From assembly GCA_910584915.1 (NCBI GenBank), contig CAJUDM010000020.1, positions 18,954 to 82,953 of the forward strand: 64,000 nucleotides of DNA, written 5' to 3'. The position numbers and the translations under genes were made by a program. Position 1 is the stretch's first letter, and each line of letters starts with the position of its first letter. The notes under the pieces were generated by a model. That model saw only the letters and a list, made by a program, of their open reading frames with translations, was not told the DNA's origin and made no database searches. This document shows positions 1-8,541 of this stretch, piece after piece. Source of the DNA: an uncultured Lachnospiraceae bacterium. Its GTDB lineage: Bacteria; Bacillota; Clostridia; Lachnospirales; Lachnospiraceae.

Positions 1-1
1 T

Positions 2-1264
2 GCTCCCCAGGATATCGAATATCTGGCGGGCCTCAATATTTTTGACAGAGATTTTCTGGATTACCTTGCAGATTTCCGCTTTTCCGGCAGCATTTATGCA
101 ATCCCGGAGGGCACTGTCATTTTCCCCAGGGAGCCTGTTGTAAAGGTTATCGCGCCGATCATGGAGGCGCAGCTTGTGGAGACCGCCATCTTAAATATCA
201 TCAACCACCAGTCGCTGATCGCCACCAAAGCCTCGCGGGTATGCTGGGCTGCAAGGGGGGATGGTATTATGGAGTTCGGGCTGCGCAGGGCGCAGGGACC
301 CGATGCCGGAACCTACGGCGCAAGAGCTGCTGTGATCGGCGGCTGTATCGGCACTTCCAACGTACTCTGCGGACAGCTTTTTGATGTGCCGGTAAAGGGC
401 ACCCATGCCCACAGCTGGATCATGAGTTTTCCCGATGAATATACCGCTTTTAAGACTTACGCGGAAATGTACCCTTCCGCCTGCATCCTGCTGGTGGATA
501 CCTATGATACATTAAAATCCGGCGTCCCCAATGCGATACGTGTCTTCCAGGAAATGCGGGATGCCGGCGTAAACTTAAGTTTTTACGGAATCCGTCTGGA
601 CAGCGGCGACCTCGCCTACCTCTCAAAAAAGGCGCGGAAGATGTTGGACGAGGCAGGTTTCCCCGATGCGGTGATCTCCGCCTCCAATGACCTTGACGAA
701 TATCTGATCGATTCCCTGAAAGTGCAGGGCGCCGCTATCACCTCCTGGGGCGTCGGCACAAACCTGATCACCAGCAAGGACTGGCCCGCCTTCGGCGGCG
801 TTTACAAGCTGGCTGCCATCATGGGCGACGACGGAAAATTCATACCGAAGATCAAACTGTCCGAAAACTCTGAAAAAGTCACAAATCCGGGCAATAAAAC
901 CATTTATCGGATCTACGATAAAGAGACCGGTAAGATCAAGGCGGATCTGATCTGCCTTGTAGATGAGGAGTTTTCCGAGGAAGAACCGCTTCTTTTGTTT
1001 GATCCCCAGGAACCCTGGAAAAAAACCAAATGCAGGCCCGGCACTTATACCATGAGGGAACTGCTCATCCCCATCTTCACAGACGGAAAGTGCGTATATG
1101 AATCGCCCAAAGTGATGGATATCAGGGAATATTGCCAGAAAGAACTCTCCACCCTCTGGGATGAGACAAGAAGGCTGATCAATCCCCAGAAAGTATATGT
1201 GGATCTGTCCAGCAAGCTCTATGACATTAAGATCGAACTGCTGGATCAGATGGGGGAGAAATAA
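2..1264 (+). CDS. pncB: Nicotinate phosphoribosyltransferase, 5'-truncated by window edge
   Basis: Converts nicotinate and PRPP to nicotinate mononucleotide in the Preiss-Handler route of NAD synthesis; cytoplasmic. The frame is open from base 2 with no stop, so the true start and some tens of N-terminal residues lie outside the window; 420 residues are visible. The early residues NIFDRDFLDYLADFRF, then SLIATKASRV, GTHAHSWIM and RLDSGDLAYLS are typical of the family, the last being part of the phosphoribosyl-binding barrel. The gene ends two bases before a terminator hairpin and converges on spoVT. An ATG at 161 is internal and not the start. Family assignment is firm. Confidence 0.93.
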   Translation, partial: APQDIEYLAGLNIFDRDFLDYLADFRFSGSIYAIPEGTVIFPREPVVKVIAPIMEAQLVETAILNIINHQSLIATKASRVCWAARGDGIMEFGLRRAQGPDAGTYGARAAVIGGCIGTSNVLCGQLFDVPVKGTHAHSWIMSFPDEYTAFKTYAEMYPSACILLVDTYDTLKSGVPNAIRVFQEMRDAGVNLSFYGIRLDSGDLAYLSKKARKMLDEAGFPDAVISASNDLDEYLIDSLKVQGAAITSWGVGTNLITSKDWPAFGGVYKLAAIMGDDGKFIPKIKLSENSEKVTNPGNKTIYRIYDKETGKIKADLICLVDEEFSEEEPLLLFDPQEPWKKTKCRPGTYTMRELLIPIFTDGKCVYESPKVMDIREYCQKELSTLWDETRRLINPQKVYVDLSSKLYDIKIELLDQMGEK

Positions 1265-1289
1265 AAAAGAGGCTCAGGCCTCTTTTTTT
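1265..1289. terminator. Bidirectional intrinsic terminator between pncB and spoVT
   Basis: An A-rich run, the stem AGAGGC/GCCTCT with a four-base loop, then a T-run form a hairpin that reads as a terminator on both strands. It serves pncB from the left and spoVT from the right; the spoVT stop codon lies inside its T-run. Confidence 0.85.
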
Positions 1290-1833
1290 ACTGCTCCATC
1301 TGCCGCCCCAGAAACCCCGCCGCCGACAGGATCAGCTTCTGTTCCACCTCGCCCATCTTTCCTTTTTCCGCATTGTTTAACAGGATGACCGCCCCTATCA
1401 CATCGCCCTCGCTGATGATCGGGCTGATCGCCTCCTGCCGGAATTCTTCGGAATTATCCTGCGTCACCGGGATGAAATCTCTCTCCCCCTTGATACTCAC
1501 TATGCTTTCCCTGTTATTTACCTTGCTTTCGAGTTCTCTGCTGACATATTTTCCTACGGAATTTTTCATCCCTCCCGCCGCCGCAATGATCTGATCCCTG
1601 TCCGCAATCATTGCTACATGTCCGGAGACCTGTGCCAGGCTTTCCACATACTGCTTTGCAAAAGTTGACATTTCACCGATCGGGGAATACTTTTTCAAAA
1701 TGATCTCCCCCTCCCTGTCCGTAAAAATTTCCAGCGGATCTGATTCCCGGATCCTCAATGTCCTCCTGATCTCCTTCGGAATAACCACCCTGCCCAAATC
1801 ATCTATTCTTCGCACAATACCTGTTGCTTTCAT
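1288..1833 (-). CDS. spoVT: Stage V sporulation protein T (AbrB-type regulator with GAF domain)
   Basis: Forespore transcription regulator that modulates sigma-G-dependent genes in Bacillus and Clostridium. The N-terminal swapped-hairpin AbrB domain (residues 1-50, MKATGIVRRIDDLGRVVIP) and the C-terminal GAF-like domain ending AAGFLGRQMEQ match the family over the usual 178-181 residues. I start at the ATG at 1833, which has GGAGG at 1844-1848 and gives the conserved N-terminus; an in-frame ATG 14 codons upstream lies inside the leader hairpin and has no SD. The gene has a sigma-G-like promoter and a leader whose inverted repeat covers the SD (listed separately). Confidence 0.95.
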   Translation of the reverse strand: MKATGIVRRIDDLGRVVIPKEIRRTLRIRESDPLEIFTDREGEIILKKYSPIGEMSTFAKQYVESLAQVSGHVAMIADRDQIIAAAGGMKNSVGKYVSRELESKVNNRESIVSIKGERDFIPVTQDNSEEFRQEAISPIISEGDVIGAVILLNNAEKGKMGEVEQKLILSAAGFLGRQMEQ

Positions 1834-1840
1834 AATTAAA

Positions 1841-1899
1841 GTTCCTCCATTTACAGTTTTTTCTAACGTTTCCATGTTAGTATCTGTAAATGAAGGAAC
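1841..1899 (-). promoter_or_regulatory. Long inverted repeat that would sequester the spoVT SD
   Basis: Plus-strand bases 1841-1856 and 1884-1899 are inverted repeats: 16 pairs in the minus-strand RNA with a single G-U, extendable by two A-U pairs. A smaller hairpin CTAAC/GTTAG (1876-1880, 1863-1867) sits inside. The 3' arm contains the GGAGG of spoVT, so a transcript that includes both arms should have its SD paired. A transcript starting inside the repeat would lack the 5' arm. Structure is seen; regulation is inferred. Confidence 0.6.
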
Positions 1900-1907
1900 T
1901 TCTATAC
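1878..1907 (-). promoter_or_regulatory. Candidate sigma-G/sigma-F promoter of spoVT
   Basis: On the minus strand GTATA (1903-1907; consensus GHATR) is followed after 18 bases by GATACTA (1878-1884; consensus CATNHTA, one mismatch). Transcription would begin near 1871, inside the inverted repeat, leaving out the 5' arm that can pair with the SD. spoVT is sigma-G-dependent in Bacillus subtilis, which fits. Confidence 0.5.
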
Positions 1908-1910
1908 AAA

Positions 1911-1969
1911 GATAAGGAGAATTTCTAAGTATGCAAAATACGCAGACTAAGAAATTCTATAACCTTATC
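1911..1969 (-). other. Large imperfect hairpin upstream of spoVT promoter
   Basis: GATAAGG and CCTTATC form the outer arms and GAATTTCTAAG/CTAAGAAATTC (one internal mismatch) the inner arms around an AT-rich loop. On the minus strand the stem is followed only by TTTG, so it may be a weak terminator or an RNA-stability element between the upstream flavoredoxin gene and spoVT. Confidence 0.4.
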
Positions 1970-1988
1970 TCACTGAAAAGATTTTCTA

Positions 1989-2010
1989 AATCGGCAAAAC
2001 TCGCCGATTA
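1989..2010 (-). terminator. Probable terminator of the flavoredoxin-rubredoxin gene
   Basis: A seven-pair stem AATCGGC/GCCGATT with a seven-base loop lies just downstream of the stop codon at 2022. It is followed on the minus strand by TTTAG, a weak U-tract. Confidence 0.45.
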
Positions 2011-2021
2011 ACAAAATACCC

Positions 2022-2642
2022 CTATCGCACTTCCATCTCGAAATCTGATGCGCCGTGCTTACAAAGAGGACAGATAAAGTCTGCGGGCAGATCCTCGCCC
2101 TCGTATACATAACCGCAGATCTTGCACACCCATACCTTCTTTCCTTCCTTCTGTTTCGGCGCTTCCGGTTTCGGTTTGATGTGATCCTGGTAGTAGGTGT
2201 AGGTGACGGACGGCACCTCGGAGAGCAGTTCCGCGGCAGTCACATCCGCAATAAACTGCGTGTGGGTTCCCAGATCGATCTCCTGTACCACTTTTCCGGA
2301 GAGATAAGAGTTCGTCCCCTTCATCACATAGTACAGCCCGTTCTCACTGCGTTCCTTCGGACCGTAGTCCTCAAATTTGTCCACGCTTTTTCCGCTCTGA
2401 AAGCCGAAATGCCTGAAAGTATCAAATGACGCGTCCTCCGCCAGCACAGATACATTAAACACGCCCGTCGCTTTCACCATATCATGTGTCCTGTTCTGCT
2501 TATTTACCGTAATCGAAATCCGGTTGGGCGTGCTTGTCACCTGCATAACCGTATTGATAATGCAGCCGTTATCAAATCCCTCCTCCTGTGCCGTCAGGAC
2601 AAACAGTCCATAGCTGAGCTTAAACATCGCTTTCTGATCCAT
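2022..2642 (-). CDS. Flavin reductase-rubredoxin fusion (high-molecular-weight rubredoxin type)
   Basis: The N-terminal 150 residues are a flavin reductase-like FMN-binding split barrel (start MDQKAMFKLSYGLFVLTA, then NRISITVNKQNRTH). The last 45 residues are a rubredoxin iron centre with CKICGYVYEG and CPLCKHG, i.e. two CxxC pairs binding one Fe. In anaerobic Firmicutes such fusions pass electrons from NAD(P)H to O2- or peroxide-reducing flavodiiron proteins. An ATG at 2648 is only two bases from GGAGG (2651-2655); the second ATG at 2642 has an eight-base spacing and is preferred. It has its own promoter and terminator, so is likely monocistronic. Confidence 0.88.
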   Translation of the reverse strand: MDQKAMFKLSYGLFVLTAQEEGFDNGCIINTVMQVTSTPNRISITVNKQNRTHDMVKATGVFNVSVLAEDASFDTFRHFGFQSGKSVDKFEDYGPKERSENGLYYVMKGTNSYLSGKVVQEIDLGTHTQFIADVTAAELLSEVPSVTYTYYQDHIKPKPEAPKQKEGKKVWVCKICGYVYEGEDLPADFICPLCKHGASDFEMEVR

Positions 2643-2693
2643 ATCCATTTCCTCCGTTTTTATTTATCTTCTCCGAATCCTGTTACTGTATTC

Positions 2694-2722
2694 AGTATAT
2701 AGCACTAATTTTTCAGCGTCAA
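2694..2722 (-). promoter_or_regulatory. Sigma-A promoter of the flavoredoxin-rubredoxin gene
   Basis: TTGACG (2717-2722), a 17-base spacer and TATACT (2694-2699) on the minus strand, about 50 bases upstream of the start codon. Confidence 0.7.
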
Positions 2723-2920
2723 GAAAAGTCAGTAATCATTCCTGTTTTATTTGAACCAATCATATTTTCCATAGAAGACTACATCGCCGCCCAGACGAAA
2801 GCTGGTATATAATTTCACATGCTATTTCCGAGCTTAGTGCCCGCTGCGTTTTTCTCCGGGCGAAAGCGGACCTGAACAGAATATATACCCACTTTCGTTG
2901 TCCTGTAACTGTCCCATATC

Positions 2921-3487
2921 TTACGGAGCCAGCCTCCCCTCTTTATAGTGCCTCCTGCAGAGCGCCACATATTTGTCGTTCGCACCGAGGCAGATCTGCT
3001 CCCCATCCCGGATGATCTCCCCTCTCTCGTTCAATCTGGTATTGCAGGATGCGCCCTGACCGCACCAGCAGACCGTCTTGAGTTCCTCTATCACATCCGC
3101 CCAGGCGAGAAGCCATATGGCCCCCTCAAAGGGCTCACGCCGAAAATCCGTCCGCAGGCCGTAGCAGATGACCGGTATGCCCAGATCATCCACCACATGC
3201 ACAAAAAACTCGATATCGGACTTTTTACAAAACTGCGCCTCATCCACGATCACACAGTCATATTCCTTTATCTCCTCATCGCTCATCTCCACGAGCTCTT
3301 CCACAAAATGGCACGCCTTCTCAAGCCCCATGCGGCTTTTGATCACCTTATCGCCGTCCCTGTTGTCCAACTTCGGCTTAAGCAGCAGCGCCCTCTTGCC
3401 CCTCTCGAAATAATTGTACTCCACCATCAGGGCATTCGCCGTCTTCGAACTCCCCATCGCGCCGTGTCTAAAATACAATTTTGCCAT
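2921..3487 (-). CDS. tdk: Thymidine kinase (type II)
   Basis: Phosphorylates thymidine to dTMP in pyrimidine salvage. The 188-residue protein has the P-loop GAMGSSKT at residues 9-16, the VDEAQF Walker B region near residue 85 and the CWCGQGASC plus late C-R-R-H zinc-binding residues of the small tetrameric class. AAGGAAG lies just upstream of the ATG. The gene stands between the nucleoside importer genes upstream and the flavoredoxin downstream, all on the same strand, which agrees with a role in nucleoside salvage. Confidence 0.94.
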   Translation of the reverse strand: MAKLYFRHGAMGSSKTANALMVEYNYFERGKRALLLKPKLDNRDGDKVIKSRMGLEKACHFVEELVEMSDEEIKEYDCVIVDEAQFCKKSDIEFFVHVVDDLGIPVICYGLRTDFRREPFEGAIWLLAWADVIEELKTVCWCGQGASCNTRLNERGEIIRDGEQICLGANDKYVALCRRHYKEGRLAP

Positions 3488-3531
3488 ACTGCTTCCTTTC
3501 TGCCTGGCTGCTGTGCCACTCTACATATTAA

Positions 3532-3568
3532 GAACCGATGCAACTTTCTCGTTTCATCGCATCGGTTC
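3532..3568 (-). other. Ten-pair hairpin between importer operon and tdk
   Basis: GAACCGATGC and GCATCGGTTC form a perfect ten-pair stem with a 17-base loop. On the minus strand it is followed by TTAATATG, a poor U-tract. It may be a weak terminator of the nucleoside importer operon or a leader element of tdk. Confidence 0.4.
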
Positions 3569-3619
3569 CCAAAACTGTTTTAAAGCCATACAGTCAGCTT
3601 CGACTGCTCCTTTGCATTC

Positions 3620-4549
3620 TTACTTCGCCTTCTGGAACGGCTTGCCATTTGCCGCCGGCACCCTCGCCGTACCCACAAACAACACCAGTGCCAGGATCGT
3701 CACGATATATGGAATCATGGAGATCAGGTTCGGTGATACCGCATTGCTGGAAGTCGCCAGCACCTTCACGCCGTTGCAGAATCCGAACAGCAGGCAGGCG
3801 AGCAGCGCTCCCTGCGGCTTGAACTTTCCGAAGATAACCGCCGCGATAGCCATAAACCCCTGCCCGACAACAATGATCGGACGGAACTGATTTACGGTCG
3901 CAAGCGTAATGTAGGCGCCGCCGAGCCCTGATAAAAATCCTGACAGGATGACGCAGATGTAGCGGATGCGGTACACGTTGATCCCCAGCGTGTCGCAGGC
4001 TTCCGGCGCTTCTCCGACCGCCCGCAGCCTCATGCCGAACTTTGTTTTATAAAATACAAACCAGATCACCGCAACCAGGATCAATGACAGGTACGCCACC
4101 GAGTAGTTGGATAACACATTGTTCCAGAAGGAACCTACCGGAAAGATCCCGTCAAATACCTTCGGAAGTTTCATGCTGATATCGATCGCCGGCGTATCGG
4201 AGGAACCGTCATAAATCGCCTTACTCATAAAGACTGCCAGCCCCGGCGCCAGAAAGTTGATCGCTGTACCGGAGATCGTCTGGTCCGCCTGACAGGATAC
4301 ACAGGCGATCGCATGGAGCAGTCCGAACAGTGCGCCCGCAAGTCCGCCCACCAGAAAAGCGATCCACGGATTTCCGCAGGTCAGCGCCATCGACGCTCCC
4401 ACAAAGGCTCCTATTGTCATCATTCCCTCAATCCCGATATTTATCACACCGCTCCTCTCCGAAAAACAGGAACCCAGCGCCGCCAGCAAAAGAGGCGGTG
4501 TATATGTCATAGTCGCATTGATCAGCAAACCCAGATTTCTCAAAAACAT
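3620..4549 (-). CDS. ABC transporter permease, nucleoside importer (NupQ/YufQ type)
   Basis: Membrane subunit of a BMP-type importer, family of B. subtilis NupQ (guanosine uptake). The 309-residue protein carries about eight hydrophobic segments, the family N-terminus ATMTYTPPLLLAALGSCFSE and the conserved RSGVINIGIEGMM loop, with the cytoplasmic coupling region around GEAPEACDTLGINVYRIR. Its ATG overlaps the stop of the upstream permease by one base (TAATG) and GGAGG lies inside the upstream gene, so translation is probably coupled. It is the last gene of the importer operon. Confidence 0.9.
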   Translation of the reverse strand: MFLRNLGLLINATMTYTPPLLLAALGSCFSERSGVINIGIEGMMTIGAFVGASMALTCGNPWIAFLVGGLAGALFGLLHAIACVSCQADQTISGTAINFLAPGLAVFMSKAIYDGSSDTPAIDISMKLPKVFDGIFPVGSFWNNVLSNYSVAYLSLILVAVIWFVFYKTKFGMRLRAVGEAPEACDTLGINVYRIRYICVILSGFLSGLGGAYITLATVNQFRPIIVVGQGFMAIAAVIFGKFKPQGALLACLLFGFCNGVKVLATSSNAVSPNLISMIPYIVTILALVLFVGTARVPAANGKPFQKAK

Positions 4550-5664
4550 TACTTCGTACCTCCTTCACCCTTGGCTTCTTTCTTTCCCGCACGGCTTAAA
4601 AGCAGCCTCTTAAATACATGGGATATCGCGATAAAAAAGATGATCGTTCCCATGATGATATTTACGATCTCTGAGGGCGCATTGACGAGCGAGAGTTTTG
4701 TGCCGCCGTACTTCATTGCCCCGTAGAACAGTCCCGCAAAGATACAGCCGATCGGATTGGTGGAACCGATCAGAGCCACTGTGATCCCCTGAAAGCCGAA
4801 GCTCTCCTGTGCAGAAAACTGACTGATACGCATTCCCATACCCATCAGCTGACAGGCGCCGCCCATCCCCGCGAGAGCGCCGGAAATTGACATTGCTGTC
4901 AGAATCTCTCTGTTGGAGTTAATGCCGCCGTACTCCGCCGCATGTCTGTTGAATCCCACTGCCTTCAGCTTATAGCCCAGCGTTGTCCGGTTCAGGATAA
5001 AGGCGATCACGACCGCCGCAAGGATCGCCACCAGGATATTGTAACTGGCTCCGGAACCCATCACTTCCTGAAGGGACTCATTGGTGATCATCATCTTTGC
5101 CGTATCCATGATATCCTTGGTCGCCTCGGAGTTGCCGTCCGTATGCAGCGCCGGAATGTTCACGGCATAGTTGGACAGGTAATAGGCGATCCAGTTAAAC
5201 ATGATAAAGGACAGCACTTCATTGATGCCTCTCTTTACTTTCAAAACCGCTACGATCATCGACCACAGTCCGCCGGCAAGTGCCGCCGCGATCAGGCAGA
5301 GCGGAATATGGATGATTGCCGGAACTTTCAGAAATACGCCGACAACGCATGCCGCCAGTGTTCCGACCACATACTGCCCCTCCGCACCGATATTGAAGAC
5401 ACCTGTCTGGAAGGAAAAAGCCACACTCAAGCCCGTCAGGATAATGGGGGATGCATATACGATCGACCATACGATAAATTTCGGCTTACCGAACACCCCT
5501 GTGATCAGCTTGCCATAAGCTGCCCCCGCACTGATCCCCGCCACCTGCAGCAGGATCGCTCCCACAATAAAACCTACAGCGATGGAGATCAGCGTATAAA
5601 GCAGATTTCCCTGAAGCACTTTTGTGCCAAAGGAATTTGTCGATTTATCTTTTGTATTACTCAT
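4549..5664 (-). CDS. ABC transporter permease, nucleoside importer (NupP/YufP type)
   Basis: Second membrane subunit of the BMP-type importer, paired with the NupQ-like protein. It is hydrophobic throughout (about nine segments from residue 25) with the family signature FQTGVFNIGAEGQY and a coupling loop near KLKAVGFNRHAAEYGGIN. I start at the ATG at 5664 because AGGAGG (5673-5678) is eight bases away; a GTG at 5673 lies inside that SD. The start overlaps the end of the ATPase gene by eight bases, typical of a co-translated transporter operon. Confidence 0.9.
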   Translation of the reverse strand: MSNTKDKSTNSFGTKVLQGNLLYTLISIAVGFIVGAILLQVAGISAGAAYGKLITGVFGKPKFIVWSIVYASPIILTGLSVAFSFQTGVFNIGAEGQYVVGTLAACVVGVFLKVPAIIHIPLCLIAAALAGGLWSMIVAVLKVKRGINEVLSFIMFNWIAYYLSNYAVNIPALHTDGNSEATKDIMDTAKMMITNESLQEVMGSGASYNILVAILAAVVIAFILNRTTLGYKLKAVGFNRHAAEYGGINSNREILTAMSISGALAGMGGACQLMGMGMRISQFSAQESFGFQGITVALIGSTNPIGCIFAGLFYGAMKYGGTKLSLVNAPSEIVNIIMGTIIFFIAISHVFKRLLLSRAGKKEAKGEGGTK

Positions 5665-7201
5665 GCGCTCCACCTCCTGCCATCATCAGTCCAAGTTCGT
5701 TCTCGTCGGCATCTCTGCCCGCTACGCTGCCCATGATCTTCCCGTCGAAAATAACCTTGATCTCATCGGAAAGGCTCATGATCTCATCTAACTCAAAGGA
5801 GACCAGCAGCACAGCCTTCCCTTTATTCCGCTGCTCCACCAGATATTTATGTACATATTCGATGGCGCCCACATCCAGTCCCCTGGTCGGATTCACCGCG
5901 ATCAGCAGTTCCGAATCATTGGTGATCTCCCTCGCAATGATCACCTTCTGCTGGTTGCCGCCGGACAGATGCCCCGCCGGCTTATTTTCGCTTCCCCTGG
6001 GGCGAATATCAAATTTCTCGATCAGTTCAGTCGCCTTTTTCTGGATGGCATCCCGTTTCAAAATACCGTGCCTGGAAAATTCCTCCTCTCCAAAATTCTG
6101 CAGGATCAGGTTGTCCGCCACGGAAAACTCCAGCACCAGCCCATGCTTCTGCCTGTCGGCGGGAATACTTGTGATACCGGCCTCGAATATCTCTCTCGGC
6201 GTGGCGCCAAACACTTCTTTTCCATGTATCCGGACAGAACCTTCCGTACCCTTCCTGAGCCCTGTAATGATCTCCACTAACTCCGTCTGGCCGTTGCCGT
6301 CCACGCCGGCGAGTCCCACGATCTCGCCTTTTCTGACAGTAATGTCAAGTCCTTTCAATATCTCCACATTCCTGTAGTCTTTTCCATGGAGGTTTTTTAC
6401 AACCAGCGCCTCGTCCCCCGGCTCCTGCTCCTTTTTATCCACTTTAAAGGTAACGTCACGTCCGACCATCATTGCCGCCAGCTGGTCTTCATTCACCTCC
6501 GCCACATTGACTGTCTGGATATATTTCCCCTGCCGGATGATCGTACAGTAATCCGCGGAGGCCTTGATCTCTTTCAGTTTATGAGTGATCAGTATAATGG
6601 ATTTCCCGTCCTTTGTCAGATGCCCGATAATCTCGATCAGTTCCCCGATCTCCTGCGGCGTCAAAGACGCAGTGGGCTCATCCAGTATCAGGATGTCCGC
6701 TCCCCTGTAAAGAACCTTAAGGATCTCCACCCTCTGCTGCATTCCCACGGAAATATCCTCGATCTTAGCGTCCGGATCCACCTGCAGGCCGTAGCGCTTT
6801 GACAGTTCTATCACCTGTTCCCTCGCCGAATTCAAATCCACCGTCAGCCCTTTTACCGGCTCCATGCCCAGAATGATATTTTCCGTCACCGTAAAAGGCT
6901 GTACCAGCATAAAATGCTGATGCACCATACCGATTCCCAGCTCGATCGCTTTCTCCGGAGAATCGATGGATACCTTGTTCCCGTTTACCTCAATGTAACC
7001 TGATGTCGGATGGTACAGCCCATAGAGCACATTCATAAGCGTAGATTTTCCGGCACCGTTTTCCCCCAGGATCGCATGTACTTCCCCTTTGTGGACAGTC
7101 AGATTGATACCGTCATTCGCGACAAAATCGCCGAATTTTTTGACGATATCATGCATGGCAATGACTGTCTTTGAAAGGTCAGCATGACTTTCTCTCCCCA
7201 T
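5657..7201 (-). CDS. ABC transporter ATP-binding protein, nucleoside importer (NupO/YufO type)
   Basis: A double ATPase of 514 residues. The first nucleotide-binding domain has Walker A GENGAGKST near residue 50 and ILILDEPTASLTP, with a degenerate signature (ISVGMQQRVEIL). The second has GVDGNGQTELV in place of a canonical Walker A and a good signature LSGGNQQKV. This asymmetry is usual for the RbsA/YufO group, where one site hydrolyses ATP. The SD AAGGAGG lies nine bases before the ATG. A terminator-like hairpin separates it from the lipoprotein gene, so the lipoprotein should be made in excess. Confidence 0.92.
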   Translation of the reverse strand: MGRESHADLSKTVIAMHDIVKKFGDFVANDGINLTVHKGEVHAILGENGAGKSTLMNVLYGLYHPTSGYIEVNGNKVSIDSPEKAIELGIGMVHQHFMLVQPFTVTENIILGMEPVKGLTVDLNSAREQVIELSKRYGLQVDPDAKIEDISVGMQQRVEILKVLYRGADILILDEPTASLTPQEIGELIEIIGHLTKDGKSIILITHKLKEIKASADYCTIIRQGKYIQTVNVAEVNEDQLAAMMVGRDVTFKVDKKEQEPGDEALVVKNLHGKDYRNVEILKGLDITVRKGEIVGLAGVDGNGQTELVEIITGLRKGTEGSVRIHGKEVFGATPREIFEAGITSIPADRQKHGLVLEFSVADNLILQNFGEEEFSRHGILKRDAIQKKATELIEKFDIRPRGSENKPAGHLSGGNQQKVIIAREITNDSELLIAVNPTRGLDVGAIEYVHKYLVEQRNKGKAVLLVSFELDEIMSLSDEIKVIFDGKIMGSVAGRDADENELGLMMAGGGAHE

Positions 7202-7263
7202 GTGATTTTCCTCCTTATTTCAGTTCCGCATTTGCTTCCTGCTACTTACCATCATAACATAAG

Positions 7264-7297
7264 AAAAAGGTGTAGCAAATCTTTTTCTACACCTTTT
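7264..7297 (-). terminator. Attenuating hairpin after the importer lipoprotein gene
   Basis: AAAAGGTGTAG and CTACACCTTTT pair over 11 bases followed by a short T-run on either strand. Placed between the binding-protein gene and the ATPase gene of one operon, it most likely gives partial termination and raises the ratio of lipoprotein to membrane subunits. Confidence 0.7.
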
Positions 7298-7334
7298 CCC
7301 TTTATTTTTTATTTATCTGTATATTTTGCAGAAT

Positions 7335-8462
7335 TTAGTCCAGCTCGTAAACATCGCCATGAGCCGCTTCAAAATCTGCCTGCGTCTCGGGAACAACTAC
7401 TTCACCGGAAACGATCTTCGCCTTTACTTCTTCCACTGCCTTGATCACATCATCGGACAGGTTTGTTGTTGTAGGAGCGATATCCACGCCGCCCGCCGCA
7501 AGGTCATATGTGATAACGCCGCTCTGCAGTGTACCTTCACATACAGCTTTAGCTGCCTCGTAGCTGGCATTGTCCACTCTCTTCATAGCGGATGTCAGGA
7601 TCGTCTCAGGACCGTCGGGGCTCTGATCTTTATCTACGCCGATCGCCCAGATACCGTTTTCCTTACAGCCTTCGATCACGCCAAGCCCTGTACCGCCCGC
7701 CGCGTGGAAGATAATGTCCGCACCGTCTGTAACCATGGTTGTCGCTGCATTCTTGCCCACTGCAGGCTGGTCAAATGCGTTTGCGTTCTGCTGCAGGATC
7801 TTCGCATCCGGATTTGCGTCCAGAACGCCTGCACAGTAACCGTATCCAAACTCATGCATTACCGGTGTGCCCATGCCGAGTACGAAACCGACAGTGTTGC
7901 TCTCTGTCGTCAGACCTGCCACATAGCCTACCAGATAGGAAGCCTGAGCCTGTTTGAACATTAAGCATGTCACGTTAGGCAGCTCAATGCTCGCATCATC
8001 AATGATGGCGAACTTCTGATCCGGATTCGCCTCCGCCGCTGCCTTTGTCGCATCTGCAAGCTGGAAGCCCACGCTGATGATCAGGTCGTATTCTTCATCG
8101 ATGAACGTCTCAAGGTTGGACTTGTAATCAGCGTCCGTCTTGGACTCCAGATACTGAACCTGAATGCCAAGCTCATCCGCCGCTCTCTGCAGGCCTTCCC
8201 AGGAAGACTGGTTAAAGGAACCATCATTCACGCCGCCCGTATCAGTCACCATGCCAACTTTGATCTCTGAATAATCTGCTGCCGGAGCCTCCGCTGCATC
8301 CTCCGCAGGTGCTTCCGCATCCTCTGCGGGCGCTTCCGCGTCATCCGCCGGAGCCTCTGTCGCTTCTTCTGCAGGTGCCGCAGGCTCTTCTGCGCCGCCG
8401 CATGCTGCCAGTGCAAATGCCATGGTGCATGCCAGAAGAACTGAAACCAATTTCTTCTTCAT
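7335..8462 (-). CDS. BMP-family substrate-binding lipoprotein of the nucleoside importer
   Basis: Extracellular binding protein of the importer. A signal peptide ends in the lipobox LAAC (Cys21), followed by a low-complexity Ala/Glu/Pro/Asp linker built from repeated AEDAEAP-like units (about residues 25-65). The BMP domain follows: IKVGMVTDTGGVNDGSFNQSS, then IISVGFQLADA, FVLGMGTPVMHEFGYGY and ADIIFHAAGGTGLG. B. subtilis NupN and Treponema PnrA of this family bind purine nucleosides, so purine nucleosides are the likely cargo. GGAGG stands upstream of the ATG; the gene opens the operon. Confidence 0.92.
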   Translation of the reverse strand: MKKKLVSVLLACTMAFALAACGGAEEPAAPAEEATEAPADDAEAPAEDAEAPAEDAAEAPAADYSEIKVGMVTDTGGVNDGSFNQSSWEGLQRAADELGIQVQYLESKTDADYKSNLETFIDEEYDLIISVGFQLADATKAAAEANPDQKFAIIDDASIELPNVTCLMFKQAQASYLVGYVAGLTTESNTVGFVLGMGTPVMHEFGYGYCAGVLDANPDAKILQQNANAFDQPAVGKNAATTMVTDGADIIFHAAGGTGLGVIEGCKENGIWAIGVDKDQSPDGPETILTSAMKRVDNASYEAAKAVCEGTLQSGVITYDLAAGGVDIAPTTTNLSDDVIKAVEEVKAKIVSGEVVVPETQADFEAAHGDVYELD

Positions 8463-8524
8463 AACTTAAATTCCTCCTATTTTACATACTCCCGCCTTCT
8501 CAGGCAGGGTGTCAAACTTACAGT

Positions 8525-8541
8525 TCTTATACAGTATAAGA
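8525..8541. promoter_or_regulatory. 17-bp palindrome overlapping the -10 box of the importer operon
   Basis: TCTTATAC-A-GTATAAGA is a perfect eight-base inverted repeat around one central base. It covers the TATACT -10 box of the promoter, the position expected for a repressor operator. The regulator is unknown. Confidence 0.5.

Noticed and set aside
8281..8400. DNA direct repeats as a mobile or recombination element
   Set aside because: The repeats are in frame and encode the Ala/Glu/Pro linker after the lipobox of the binding protein, a common feature of such lipoproteins.
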